From Pelobates cultripes (lineage: Eukaryota; Chordata; Amphibia; Anura; Pelobatidae): 64,000 nucleotides of DNA. Position numbers and translations under genes: made by a program. Location: NCBI GenBank assembly GCA_933207985.1, contig OW240914.1:207791915-207855914 (forward strand). Direction: 5' to 3'. The notes under the pieces are model-generated. The model did no database searches. It was not told the origin of the DNA and saw only the letters and a program-made list of their open reading frames with translations. This document shows, one piece after another, positions 12,101-27,100 of this stretch (position 1 is its first letter; each line of letters opens with the position of its first letter).

Positions 12101-15100
12101 TATATTGCCTCAAATGTGTGTAAATGTTTTTAATTACATCAGTACCATGAAAGATCTCTGTGGTGTTCCTATTATTTTAACTTTTTCATCGCAGTCTTTA
12201 ACCCCTTAGGGACCACGGACATACAGGGTAGGTCAGCCAAAAAACGGTTAACGACCGCTGCCGAGGCATCGTGGAATACCCCCCTCACTGCCGGGCACCC
12301 AAGTGATCGCTCCCCCCGAAGTGTCGAGGCACTCAGTAAATGTTAAAAAAAATACATTCAATGTACTAAATTAAAATAAAAAAAAATGGGGGGAGGGGAA
12401 AGCTTAGAACAGAGGAGATATGTAATATTGATAATTCACACAAAGTACAAACAACTCATGATAATATTAAATGTATGCTTACTAATGCAAGGAGCCTATA
12501 TAACAAAATGGGGAAACTAGAGGCAATAGCATACTCTAAACAATATGATATAATAGGCATAACAGAAACATGGTGGGATGAGACACATGATTAGGCAGTT
12601 AACTTAAATGGGTACACATTATTTAGGAAGGATAGGAAAAACAAAAAGGGTGGTGGGGAATGTTTGTATGTCAACCACGAGTTAAAGGACCACTATAGTG
12701 CCAGGAAAACATACTCGTTTTCCTGGCACTATAGTGCCCTGAGGGTGCCCCCACCCTCAGGGACCCCCTCCCGCCCGGCTCTGGAAAGGGGAAAGGGGTT
12801 AAAACTTACCTTTTTCCAGTGCTGAGCGGNNNNNNNNNNNNNNNNNNNNNNNNNNNNNNNNNNNNNNNNNNNNNNNNNNNNNNNNNNNNNNNNNNNNNNN
12901 NNNNNNNNNNNNNNNNNNNNNNNNNNNNNATTGACCTGATGCATTGCCCTGTTTAGGAGCTCAGAGGAAAGCTCTTTTGGAGGCTCAGTGCCCGAGTCGC
13001 TGGTGTCCTGAGGTTTCTGTGTGCCCTGTTCAGCAATTTCTTCAAGGTCCTCATTGTTGAGGGTCTCACCTGAAGCCTGGACTAACTGCTCAATGTCCTG
13101 AGCATTTGTGTCTCCTAGTCCAGTCGTGGTCACAAGGTCAACTATCCCTATGATGGGCTCTGGTAGTCGCACATCCTCACACAGCTCTGGCCAGATCTTT
13201 TTCCACACAGCCTTGAGCCTTGAGTTTATGCCACCTCCTTCCAGGAAAGATCAGTGTTGGAGACAGCCTTCATGATGTGGTACTGCTTCCAGAAGTCCAA
13301 CATTTACTGCTTGTCCTCACGGTCCGTGTGTTCAATCAGCTGATGGAATGTGTGGCGGAGATAGTAGGCCTTGAAGGTGGCAATCACCCTGTGGTCCATA
13401 GGCTGGATAAGTGACGACGTGTTGGGCGATAGGAACAGGAATGCAGGTGGGCAGCTCAGCCAAGTTAGTCGGGTGTCCATGATGAGCAGCGCTTTCTCCT
13501 CCAGTCCTTTGCGCCGACAAGAACGCCAAATGACTGGCAAGCTGGACTTGCGAAATGCCCCTCGGTGTCTGGGAGTGGTACACCAGCAATGGCTTTATAC
13601 GGAAGTCACCTCTGGCATTCCCACCCAAAAGAAGGGTCAGCCTGTCTTTTGCCGCTTTAAAGCCCAGTGCTCTCTTCTGCTCCCAGGAGATGAACGTGTG
13701 GCTTAGCATCCGCTTCCAGAAGAGCCCAGTCTTATCCACATTGAAGACAACCTCCGGTGGATAGCTCCCTCTATCCACCACCTCCTTTTAAAGAGGCCGG
13801 AAAGGCTGCAGTAGCTCCAGTGTCCGCACTTGCCGCTTCACCAGTGATCTTAAGGTTGTAGAGGTTGTACCTTTTCTTAAAGCGGTCAAACCAATCTCTA
13901 CTTGCTGCAGAACTCTCAATCACATCTGGATCTTGACTCTGTATGATGGCCTGGCTGAGAGGCATGTTACGCTCCAGCTCATCATCTATCCATATGGAAA
14001 GCCTCTTCTCCATCTCCTCAAGAGCGTAGGACCTGGAGCTGGTGATCTTCTTTGCTGAAGTAGCAGTGCTGGTCATCGCTGAAGTTCGGATCTTATCCTT
14101 GTTTTTGAGGTTAGTGCGGATAGTGGAGGTAGGCAAATGGAGATCTGCCCTGATATCCACCTGGCGCTCTCCTTTATCCAGGCGGTCCAGTACTTGGATC
14201 TTGACATCCAGAGGAATACTCTGGCGCTTGCCTTTAGCCTGCTCCTCTTTACGTTCAGACATCTGTAAAACAGTATAAAAATTCAATGAATGTAGATTTT
14301 CATTATGCAACACAATGGAACAATGACAATACAGTATTCTGTACTGTACCTTGCCAACGGATGTTCTCTGCAGGATTTGGTGGTCCCTGATAACAATCAC
14401 TAGATGTGACTATCTGCATTACCCCCAAAAAAAATGTTTTTTTTTTTTTTTTTTTAAATGTATAATAATCACATTATTAAAAACAAGGGAACAAAGAAAG
14501 TTACAGGAAACAAAGGGAACAAAGAAACAAGGGGGAAAAATTTATTCGACAGCTAATAATAATCACATTATTAAAAACAAGGGAACAAAAAGTATTCTGT
14601 ACCTTGCCAATGGATTTTCCAGGTTGGATTTTGCTGTCTCTCTCTCTCTTTCTGGCTCTCACTGGTTCTTTCTCCCATGGTGCCCCTGTTAATGCTGTAA
14701 CGATGCAGTCACGCTCTTTTAGCGTTAAGCGGGTCGCGCACAGACAAAAACAGCACTCTAGCGGGGTTTAGCGCTCTTCGAGTACCAGTACAGTAACAGT
14801 GCTATAGAGAATCAGCGCTCTAGCGGGGTTTAGCGCTCTTCGAGTACCAGTACAGTAACAGCGCTATAGAGAATCAGCGCTCTGCGGGGTAGCGCTAAGC
14901 GGGGTATCCCTGTATAATAAAGAGGATCCTATGGCAAGAGATATGCAAATGATTGCTGAAAAAAACTTGCAGATAACTTGTGATTGGATAACTCGAGACA
15001 AGGTGCTACAGCTATTAAAGAAAATTAATGTAAATAAAGCTCCGGGGCCTGACTGTATTCACCCACGAGTACTTAAGGAGCTAAGTGGGGAAATAAGTGA

Positions 15101-18100
15101 ACCTCTGTATTTAATTTTTCAAGATTCTTTTGTTTCAGGTGTTGTACCGGAGGATTGGAGGAAGGCAGATGTTGTTCCTATATTTAAAAAGGGTTCAAAA
15201 TCCTTGCCTGGAAATTATAGACCTGTGAGCTTAACTTCTGTGACTGGAAAAATATTTGAAGGGCTATTAAGGGATTATATTCAGGAATTCATTGGGAAGA
15301 ACTTTATTAGCAATAATCAGCATGGTTTTATGAAACATAGGTCATGTCAAACTAACCTAATTGCATTATACAAAGAAGTAAGTAGAAGTATAGATCAGGG
15401 TGTTGCAGTGGATGTGTTCTACTTGGATTTTGCCAAGGCATTTGATACGGTTCCTCACAATAGGTTAGTCTTCAAACTAAAAGAAATTGGTCTAGATGAA
15501 TATTCTTGTTCTTGGGTAGAACATTGGCTTAAGGATAGAGTACAACGAGTTGTCATTAATGGTACATTTTCAGGCTGTACAAAAGTGGTAAGTGGTGTCC
15601 CTCAGTGTTCTGTTTTGGGACCACTTCTATTTAACATATTTATAAATGATCTTGAAATAGGCATTGAAAGTCATGTATCAGTGTTTGCAGATGACACAAA
15701 ACTTTGTAAAGTAATAAAATGTGAGCAGGATATTGCTTTGCTGCTGAAGGATTTGGATAGATAGGGGGACTGGGCACTAAAATGGCAGATGAAATTTAAC
15801 GAAGAGAACTGCAAAGTTATGCCCTAATTTACACCCTAAATGGTAGTGAACTAGGGATAACCACACACGAGAAGGATTTGGGAATTGTTATAGACAACAA
15901 ATTAGTCAGCAATATGCAATGTCAATCTGCAGTTGCTAAGGCCAGTAAGATTTTGTCATGTATAAATAGGGGCATAAATTCTCGGGATGAAAATATAATT
16001 TTGCCTCTTTGTAAATCGCTGGTAAGACCACACCTTGAATATGCTGTGCAATTTTGGGCACCTGTTCTAAAGAAAGATATCATGGCACTAGAAAAAGTGC
16101 AGAGACGAGCTACAAAATTGATAAAAGGAATGGATCATTTTAGTTACGAAGAAAGGTTAAAATTTTTAAATCTCTTTAGTTTGGAAAAACAGCGCCTGAG
16201 AGGGGATATAACATTATACAAATATATTCAGGGCCAGTACAAACCTTTATCTGGAAATCTTTTCATAAACAGAGCTATACATAAGACACGAGGTCACACA
16301 TTTAGGCTGGAAGTAAGGAAATTTCATCTAAGGCAAAGAAAAGTTTTTGGGTTTTTTTTTTAAAGTAAGATCAATAAGGATATGGAATTCTCTGCCTGAA
16401 GAGGTGGTTTTGTCAGTCTATACAGATGTTTAAACGCAATTGGATAAATACTTGCAAAAACATAACATACAGGGATATCATTTCTAATTAGTGGGGTAAT
16501 AGCTGCTTGATCCAAGGAGACATCTGACTGCTATTTTGGGGTCAAGAAGGAATTTTTTCCGAGTTTGTTGCAAAATTGGAAGCGCTTCAGACTAGGTTTT
16601 TTGCCTTCTTTTGGATCAACAGCAAAAACATATGTGAGGATGGCTGAACTTGATGCACGCAAGTCTTTTTTTCAGCTATGTAATGCTTGCTCTTATGAGA
16701 TTAATCCACTTACTTGGGAAATACTTCCTTACTGGGACACTCTGCAAGTCATGGCTAAATAGTGTCCTGGAATGAGGCACCTGTGACAGGGAGGGGTGCA
16801 AAACCAAGGAATTGGCCTGGACTCCCAAATATATAAAGGAAAACAAGAGGGCTGTACCCATCTGAACATGCATAAATTATAGGGGGGGACATGACGTACC
16901 AGACATGTCACACTGCCCTAAGGTGATTTAGGCAGCCGTGAGGCCCCCAAATCCATGAGTTATTAACCTCTGCAGCATCACTACACTACTGATATTGCAA
17001 TAGAGATAACCAGCATAAAAAATATGGTTATCACAAAGAACTATCTAAATCCCATTAAGGCTAAGCGCACTGTGGACATACAACACAGTAATAGATTCTA
17101 GTCATCGCACTTTACACGGCAAACGCTTGCAACTAAACCTAAATGATACAACTTCAGAGATACAATATTACATGTTGCAAATGTTACCAATGTGTGAACA
17201 CTTCACTTACTTCTGGTGATAGCATAGTTGGTAATTGCCCTATAGAGCTTGATATTGCATTAATATTATTCACGTGGGCTATTACAATCCATCTAGGATA
17301 TATTTTGCTCTATTTTTTTGAGCCTTTGCTAAGACTCCGTGGTCTAGTGTAAGATTTCCAACGGCACTTGTCTAATAAAGACTCTATTGGATAATTCTGA
17401 TTTTATACAGAGACAGAATAATTTAGTCTGACCTTGGACTGACTATTCACTTTATTTTTTGTTTTATTAGTTTGCAGTGAGATTTAGTCCATGTTTTGGG
17501 ACTTCTTAATGTAAAACTATTAAAAGTGACGTTTTAATGATTTATAACCACTTCCCTTGGATATTCCACCTTATCTATTGTAACGGCACCCCCAGGCATA
17601 AAGGGTGTTAAACCGCCGTTTAGTAGATCTTCCCCTTCCAGAGACACAGGCACAGCTACTGCAGAACACCAAACTCCCAAACTGGATACAAAATAGCACT
17701 CCAACTCCCGAACTGGAACCACACTAATAGCTGCTAGCAGACGAACAGGAAAAGCAGACAATCAGCTTACACTCCTGGCAATCAGTCTCTATCAGCATAC
17801 AGTGAATACCCCCAAGAACGAGACAGAGCTCCGTGTTGAGGGTCAAGCAGTGGTCTGAGGTGCTGGCACAGCCAGCCTGGTTTTTATTACAGTCTTGCAA
17901 ATACAGGACCGCCCACAGGGAGGTATAAAATATCCAGTAACACATTAGTTACAACCCACAGATTCCCTCCCCTTATCCTGAGAGGTAACTCAATTACACA
18001 TACCTTTTACCACAATGCATCCTGGCTTCCTCTCCTCTGCCCTGGAGATAAGTGAGAAGTAATTCAATTATCTCCCAGGACAGGGACAAGACTCCATTAT

Positions 18101-21100
18101 GCACATGGTGACACAAAGACAGTAAAACACTTTAAAATACATAAAGTCACCTTTTACACATAACACACAGACATTTCACATATCCCCAGATAGCTTAGGT
18201 CTAAGCACACATTATTACTGAATGGCGCTCAGACCACAGACATACAGTTCAATTGCCATGGAGCCAAAGTCTTTACCATAGTCTTTCATTATACAAATGG
18301 GCTCCATGGCATAACTATCTGGGGTATCCCCGCTCAAACAGGGCAAGCACCAAATGACCCGGCTTTCATGTCTTTGCAGGGGAAAATCAAGCATTTGAAC
18401 ATGGGGCCATAGTCTAAAGGCAGCAGGCGGGCAACCAGGCTTCTCCAATGCAATGTGGCGAGATTGGTCTCGTCACATCTATATATCTTATTACTGCTAC
18501 CTCCAGCCCTCTCTCTTTCTTTTGAATATTTAGTACAAGTGTTTTTGGCGGTTGTGGATGCGTAACAGATTTGGGGGGGTCAAAGTTCGAAAATGTGGGG
18601 GTTTTTTTTATTTTTTTTATTTTTTACATTTTTTTCAATCAGATTTTATAATTCTTTTTATAGTAAATTTTATGATATGATAAAAATAAATGAGTAAGAG
18701 GAAAATTACAGCTAAACACAATCACAGCAGAAATGTAAAAACAGTCCTGGTCCCAAACGGTAAGGAAATTTGAAGTGGTCTGGTCACTAAGGGATTAATC
18801 ATTTTACAGTGGATTTTGATAGAACAATTGCAAATCTGCAAACATATGAGGACACATGTTTAAAGGACCACTATAGGCACCCAGACCACTTCAGCTCAAT
18901 GAAGTGGTCTGGGTGCCTGGTCCCTCTAGTTTTAACCCTGCAGGTGAAAACATAGCAATTTCATGGGTTCTTAAACCCTTCAGCCTAGTGGGACGGGTGG
19001 CCCTGAGGGTGGGATGGACCTAATGACAATATAGTGCCAGGAAAACAAAAGTTTGTTTTACTGGCACTATAGTGCTCCTTTAATCCTATTTCTCTCAAAT
19101 ATTAACAAATCTGTCTAAATCTGCTAGTGAGCACTTCTCCCCTTCGCAGAGATAATCCATCCACCTCAAAGGTGTGGCATATCAAGATGCTGCTTAGACA
19201 GCATGATTATTGCAAAGGATTGCCTTAGGCTGGCCACAGTAAAAGGCCACTCTAAAATGTGCAGTTTCATCATACAGCACTATGCCACAGATGTCGCAAG
19301 TTTTGAGGGAGCGTGCAATTGGCATGCTGTTGCCCATGAATTGAATAATCATTTCTCTACCAAAAGGCGTTTCAGAGAATTTGGCAGTACATCCAACCGG
19401 CCTCACAACCACAGACCACGTGTAACCACACCAGCCCAGGACCTCCACATCCAGAATCTTCACCTCCAAGATCGTGTGAGACCAGCCACCCAGACAGCTG
19501 CTGCAACAATCGGTTTGCATAGCCAAAGAATTTCTGCAAAAACTGTCAGAAACCGTCTCATGGAAGCTCATCTGCATGCTCGTCGTCCTTATCAGGGTCT
19601 CAACCTGACTGCAGTTTGTCTTTGTAACCAACTTGAGTTGGCAAATGCTCATATTCGTTGACTTTAGAGAGGTGTTCTCTTCACAGATGAATCTCGGTTT
19701 TCACTGTACAGGGCAGATGGCAGACAGTGTGTAAGGCGTCGTGTGGGTGAGCGGTTTGCTGATGTCAAAGTTGTGGATCGAGTGGCCCATGGTGGCGGTG
19801 CGGTTATGGTATGGGCAGGCGTATGTTATGGACAACGAACACAGGTGCATTTTATTGATGGCATTTTGAATGCACAGAGATACCTTGACGACATCCTGAG
19901 GCACATTGTTGTGCCATTCATCCACGACCATCACCTCATGTTGCAGCATGATAATGCAAGGATCTGTACACAATTCCTGGAAGCTGAAAGCATTGCAGTT
20001 CTTGCAGGGCCAGCATACTCACCGGACATGTTTGGGATGCTCTGAATCCGCTTATGTGACAACGTGTTTCAGGTCCTGCCAATAGCCAGCAACTTCGGAC
20101 AGCCATTGAAGAGGAGTGGACCAACATTATTAGTATTGCAGTAGTTACTGGTGGGGATGTTCCCACTGTCTGCTGAGGGTGACTGGGAGGGCCCTTGTAG
20201 CTCAGGTCCTCCAGGTTATGCAGAGGGTAATCCTCTGATGCATCCGAGAGATCCTTGAGGTCCGCCGCCATTTTAGACTCAATGTGGCCTTCGCAGCATG
20301 TCTCAGATATCGGCGGAGAAACGGGGACGATCCGGCTGTGGTTTTTTTTTTTTTTTTTGGACTTTCGTCCCATCTTCTGGGCAGCACCTCCCGGACCTCT
20401 GCCCGTCAATTAATGAGGCTACGAATTTATTGCCCGTCAATTTATGAGGCTACGAATCAGGCGATTATTTGTCGCGCCGACAGAGCTTAACAGCCTTCCT
20501 GCCATCTTGGTGAAGGCTAGCTCCGCCCCCTATACTTTTCATTTTTACACTTCACAAATACATATTTGTAAAATAAAAAAGGACGCTTGTGAAATTACAT
20601 CCATCCATTAAGAAACCAGTTAAACCTTTTGGGACAAATCTAGGGCAGTAGGAAATCTTCACAGGGAATTATGGCTGTTGTGATGGACCGCCTGGTATCT
20701 CCATCAGTCGCTGCTTCCTAGTACCTGTGGCACCATAAGCACTCTACTGGAGCACCATAACCACCGTAAACCCCATGAACCACCGCAGCTTGGTTGGGGT
20801 CTTGCCGTCCTCCACCCACCCTGGACCCAAGACCAGGATCCAGCTTCCAGTGGGTGAACCTCTCCTAGTCCAGAGAGCGTAGCAGGAACAGCTCTTATAA
20901 GAGCTTGTGATTATACTCAGGGGAGTATTGTGATTATAGCAATCCCCAGAGTAAATGTAGTTCTTCAATCCCTCAAACATGAGCCAAGACTTCATAAAGG
21001 GGTAAACGAATCTCTGTTTAATGGGAGCCACACTTGGCCCTATATGACCATCCCCACACAAGGGGTACGCCCACAGGGACCTTGTGGGGGACTGATTTGC

Positions 21101-24100
21101 AACTTCACAAACCAATAACAATAAGGTTGCAAGGCACGACTCTCTCCCCTCTGCCTGGGAGTTAATTGAATCAGGAACTGTACTAATCCAATTATCTCCA
21201 AGCACAGAAAAAAACATACTTTTTTAAAACACCCCAAAAGTACACTAAAAATACATAAAACCCCACATCCCCTGATAGCCCTGATCTGGGTGACCAACAT
21301 ATCCAAAAATCACCCAGATCAGTTCAGGGGTTCAGGAATTTCACGGAAGTCATTTATTTGCCAAACACAGGCATGGTTCCATAGCCGAAACTAGTTCCAT
21401 AGAATCGCAGATAAATGCCGCTGGGGGACCGACTGGGAACCGCAAAGTTTTCATGCCGAAAATAGTTTCAGGGCATTCGTGGCTAAGTCCCCCTGAAGTC
21501 TTATTTGCGGTTTTGGTCCATGCGAACAAGATGGCCGCCACCTTGTGGTTGTCCATAGGAATTACGACCACCCAGACGAACACATAGACCACTGCGGTGA
21601 AAATGGCAACAATGTATCAATTAAGCTTAACAAGCTCCAGGGTGGTCTCCGGTTCATGCGGCTGTTCGGTAAACTAAACATATAGTCATGTAGGGTAGGA
21701 GGCTGGCAAACAGGCCCCTCCAAAAACCAGTGGCGAGGTTACTTTCGCAATTTATGTTACTGTCCTCATTTGTACCAGTAAAATGAGAGAGCGAGAGTGT
21801 GTGTGTGTGTGTGTTTTGTCACATCACATTTTCAGGTGAGTAGGACAATTTAAAATATCTTGGGTTACTGAAAATCCTATTGAGCTCTAACAGAAGAATG
21901 TTATACCTCTCCTTGGATGAATTCAGGCAGATTTCAAATTGTGGAATTACCCACATATATCATGGTTGGGTCGGATATCAGTTATAAAAATGAATATACT
22001 GCCCAGATTGCTGTGCCTTTTCGAAATGATCCCGCTTTTGCTACCTACAGCTTTCTTTGCATCATTGCGATCATCTGCTGTGATTGCATATCTGTGGTAA
22101 GAGGAGACGTGTCCCGTCTTGAGATATGAAGTCTTGAGTCTGTCAGACTTGTATAAATACTATCAGGCAGCAGTGCTTCAGAGGGTCTTCGAATGGCACA
22201 CTTCTCCAATACATAAACAGTGGATACAGTTAGATCCAGTCAGTGCAGGGATAACGCTACCCTCTCTTGTATGGAATACGAGCATAGATGTAGGAAAGAA
22301 GGAGATGAGGGAATCTTCACTCGCTTAAACGATCCGTATCTGGAGATGAGGGGAACTACTCAGATTTCATCTATACCAAGTCTATTATTACCATTATCAC
22401 AAAATCGGAACTTGGCAGGGTGTATACCCTGAGAAAACAGGGAGGATGAGTGTAAATGTAAAATTGTTGTTAATCGAGGGGAAAGGGTGGGGAGGTGGTA
22501 TCGGTGGAGGTAAGGAGTGGAGAGAGGACTGAGTTGGGAAGAATGGGATTGTGAGGAAAAGGAAAGGAAGGGGTAAAAAAAGTGTCAACATTAGTTGACG
22601 CAGTGGATTTTAAACTGTTATTCACAGCTGTTGTCGTAAATATGTTGGAAAGCACACACATTTTAGGAATTTACTTTATGGGTATTGTTATAGATACTAT
22701 CTGATATTGTGTTCTCTTTTCCATCTGATCAAGCCTGTGAAAATACTAGGTGGAACATAAACTTTAACTTAACATTCACTTATATTACTTTTAAATGGGT
22801 GCTTTCTCTGCTCCTTTCTGATTAATTGGAATAGCCACACCTGTTGAGTTACAACATATTGATTTTACAGAATGCTAACACTTTCACAAACTCTTTCAAG
22901 AGGACAGATTTATGTCTTATGACTTCCTTAAAGTTAAGGTGTGGTCAATTTTTCTCACTCAGCCAATGAGTGGTGCTTAAAATATGGGTGATCTTTATAT
23001 TACTAATGCAACTTCTACATTGGCAATTCTGGCAAGTGGTGGCAGGTCATGGTTGCTTTTAAACCCCCTCTGTTTTTTCTCATATCGCTTGGTCTGACTA
23101 AGAACTGGGGGGAGCGTCAAAAACCTAATAATACTGTACTATAAGCAGTCCATTGACATTTAGTGGTTATTGTGCCTTGATTGCTCCTTGAAATAAAAAA
23201 TAATGAATGAATGTAGCGTAATTGAGTGGTCACTCTGGTTCTAATGAGTGGAATTTAGATTTTAAGTTAATAGAGACTAACTTTAAAGGAACACTGTTCT
23301 CAAATTCTTTTAAAATGCTTTATTTGTGTTTACCATAATAATATGGCAATTCTTTTATTATTAAAAAAGTTTTTATTTATGTGCATATTTAATTTTTAAA
23401 TAAATCACTTTCAGACAGACAGCTGACTTTGTGCACTTTTAGCAGGGTTGTCAGTTATTTGTCCCATTGATCAGTATTTTTCAACTGTCTGTTGCTTTTC
23501 AGAATTGCATCACAGAAAATAATGCAAGCAGAAAGAGCACATGATTTTGAAAAGAAATGGACAATTCCAAAATAATGACCACTGGGTCAAATAACTGACA
23601 ATCTGACCAAAAGTGCATAAGCAGACTGTCTGAAAAGGGTAGTGGTAATGGAGAGATGTAAAAAAAAAAAAAAAAAAAGTTAATATACATGAAATAAAAA
23701 AAATGAGATATATTATAACAACATAAAGCTGATATAAAAAATCTGTAATGTCCATATCCTTTAAATGGTTGTTGAATTGTCACAGCTTATATCACTCCAG
23801 CATCCCAGTTATTTAAATACTCCCTTGATGGTCAAACAATAATTTGTTCTACTTCCCAGGTATAGTTTAAGTTTATTTAAATATAACATTTACTATCTAT
23901 TTACTACAGAATTTCTGTTTTGTTTTGTTTTATAGAGATGAACCAAACCAACCTATGCACTGGGAAAAAAAGGCCAGTCAAAAGAGCTCCATTTTCTATC
24001 ACTGCTTTCAGGTATTTTGACAAATCAAAAAAAAAAAAAAATTGAAAATGAGTTGAACTTTACAGTGGGGTTTTTGTGCATGGTTATTCTGGGGGTCTGG

Positions 24101-27100
24101 GGCTGCATCTTTCATGCACATCCTCTTTCCCTACTTGTTTCATTGGTTTCCCTCTTACCTGTTTTCCCAGATTCAGAGTATGCATGGAGATATTTCTTGC
24201 TAATATTGATCTGTATTTATAATATAACATCATGCACTCTACCTGTTCTATTGAATTAAAATGGATTTTTACTTTTTGATTTACATGGCATAAAAATGAA
24301 TGATTTAAAGTTACAAAACCTTTTCATTATGGCATTAAACTTAAAGGAGCACTATAGGGTCAGGAACACAAACATGTAGTCCTGACCCTATAGGGTTAAA
24401 ACCACTATCTAGCCACCTGCCCCCCTCATGCCTCCATAAATATAGTACAATCTTACTTGTATTTAAGCCTGAAGTTGCATGCTTTGTCTCTGTTTCCATT
24501 TGACCTGTCCACTGCATGCTGACATCATCAGAAGTGTTGACCTGAACCAATCACAACGCTTCCCTATAGGATTGGCTAAGACTGACAAAGAGGGAGATCA
24601 GGGGCAGAGCCAGCACAATTCAAACACAGCCCTGACCAATCAGCATATTCTTATAGAGATGAATTGAATCAATACATCTCTATGAGGAAAGTTCAGTGTC
24701 TGCATGCAGAGGGTGGAGACACTGAATATTTGGATGCATTTTAGGCAGCCATGACCCAGGGATCTCCAACAGCCATTTCAAGGAGTGGCCAGAGAAGTTA
24801 TCACTTGGCTGTAATGTAAACACTGCATTTTCTGCATCTCTATGAGGAAAGTTCAGTGTCTCCATGTAGAGGGTGGGGACACTGGATGGCAGTGCTGCAC
24901 AGTGTGTTGATTCCCTTTATGTATTTAACTGTTTCTATCATATCACCCCTGTCTCGTCTTTCCTCCAAGCTATACATGTTAAATGACAGAGAATTAAGCA
25001 GTGAGACTTCAGAGGCATGATCTATACACCAAAGGCATGATCTGTCCACACAGTGTGCAGCACCGCCCTAAGAAGCACCTCTAGCAGCCATCTGAGGAGT
25101 GGCCATTGGAATTATCACAAAGCTCTAATGTAAACACTGTGTTTTCTCTGAAAACACAGTGTTTACAGCAAAAAGCCTGAAGGTAACGATTCTACTCACC
25201 AGAACAAATTCAATAAGCTGTAGTTGTTCTGGTGACTATAGTGTCCCATTAATCCACCATGTACACTCTGACAATCAGTAGTTACATAACTATTTTCAAA
25301 AAGCCCCAAAGGGAGTATGGGAAGAAAATGCAAACAAATGAATTGGTAATCAGTTAATATAATGAATGGGTAATCTTAAATGTACAGTATTTAACAAAAC
25401 AAGTGGAAAATTTTACATGGAAAAGAAAAAACAATAATGAGGTATCACTGAGTAGATCGAATTACTAGGCTACACAATTATGCACATACTAAGATATAGG
25501 TTCTATACTCAAGCACCTAACAGCATAATGGAAATATAAAAACTTGGCTGCACTGCAGGTGTCTTTCTCCTCCCCCCAAAGTGGAATCCAGAGGTACAGT
25601 AAGATGACACTACTAGACAGTGTATTTTTGCCAAGATATAAATCTGTAAAGCGCAAAAGAGGCTACTGACAAGTTTTGTTGCACATTAACTTTAAGGCAA
25701 AACATAAATTAGGGTCCTCCAATTCAGTTTAATTACATGTGCACTGCTGACTCCTACCCTCCCAAGCAAGAGCCAGACATACATTGCATCACCGGATGAT
25801 CACGCTAATATACACCCAGAGTAAACAAAAGCAAGAGGATACACAAGATTATCCAGATGTTACAGAAGTTCAGTCGTCTTCCAAGTCTTGAAACTCCAGA
25901 TCCAAGTGTATTATTTTGCATATCCATGTAAGGCACATATGTAAAACAGGGAAATTTATGCCATATTGTCTATATAGGTATACAAACCAGAATCTCTATA
26001 TGTTTTCAGTTGATAAAGCCAAAAGGTTTCTATTTGGCACACTTCACTATCCACAGATTCAGAAGCTTGTCTTGGACTTCAACTACAATTTTTATCTCTC
26101 TCATATATTGCACTAACACATATTATATACCATTTTTTAAAGGACAAAAAAGGGCTTGAATTTGATGTGAAATACAAATCTAAATGATTTATCATAAAAA
26201 AATAATGCAATTGTGTGCATAATTAATGCAGATTATGAAAAGTGATTCAAAATAAATTAATTTAATTGTTCTTTTTTATAGAATATGTCTAGGAATTCAG
26301 TTTATTTTTGGCAGTTACAGAACACCAAAAACAAGGAGTAAAATAAAATTTTAACGTGAAGAGATTTTTGAATTTGTATTGTTTGTCGTGAAATCTTAAT
26401 AGATGTCACATAAAACAAAAGTATATATTTATAAACAGCAGACATCACATAGCAATTTAACAGCCAGGTTCTCCTAAATATTGTAGTAAAATTGATAGGT
26501 GCAAATCTCATGTTAAAGCATTGTAACAATTTACTGTTGAAATTGCCCCACAAAGGCCTACCATTTGTGAAAGTAGATACTCCTGAGTATTCAAATCTGA
26601 TATGTGACTTTTGGTGTCTTTGTTGCATTTTTGGGCATTTTAGTATCTCAAATATTTAAGTTACATTATAAATGCATACTTTTTGCAGAAGTGGAAACCT
26701 CTAACTTAATGCATTTTGAGCTTTATTGAAGGGCTAGAGAGTATCTGGCATTGCCAGATGCTAATAGATCCTATTTGGCTACTATACTACAAAGGATCCT
26801 AGAGTGGCTTGTCACTTGACTACAAAACACTGTCCGTAATTGGATAGGGTGCTAGGGTCCCTCTCCCCTCTGTGGTGTGGAATACACCTATGGTAATGCC
26901 TAAGGGATCATCTGCAGATGCTATTGTCTCATACACTTAATTCGGTTTTCAATCTGAGGAAAAATTAGGTTTCCCCCAACTCCAAGCCCCACGATCCTGC
27001 TAATGTACAATAAAGCTGTAGCTGGGGGTTTAACAGCCACTGATTTATCGGTTTTGGGTCAAAGACAGTACATATCGCTCAGCCAGATTCTCAGGGCTGA

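Larger units (their letters stand above)
12202..18794. mobile_element. Possible large composite between piggyBac-like TTAA ends
   Basis: The left end CCCCTTAGGGACCACGG follows TTAA 12198-12201. The right end, read on the minus strand, is TCCCTTAGTGACCAGACC beside TTAA 18795-18798. Both resemble the ends of the 7925-10033 element, and the right subterminal region resembles 9900-10033. Everything between would be later insertions (CR1, Tigger, TTAA-C, LTR). The pairing of these two ends is inferred. Confidence 0.45.

Noticed and set aside
12729..13208. A 159-residue minus-strand frame through the N gap
   Set aside because: It joins Tigger C-terminal text to TTAA-C element sequence through 100 unknown bases; the fusion is an assembly artefact.
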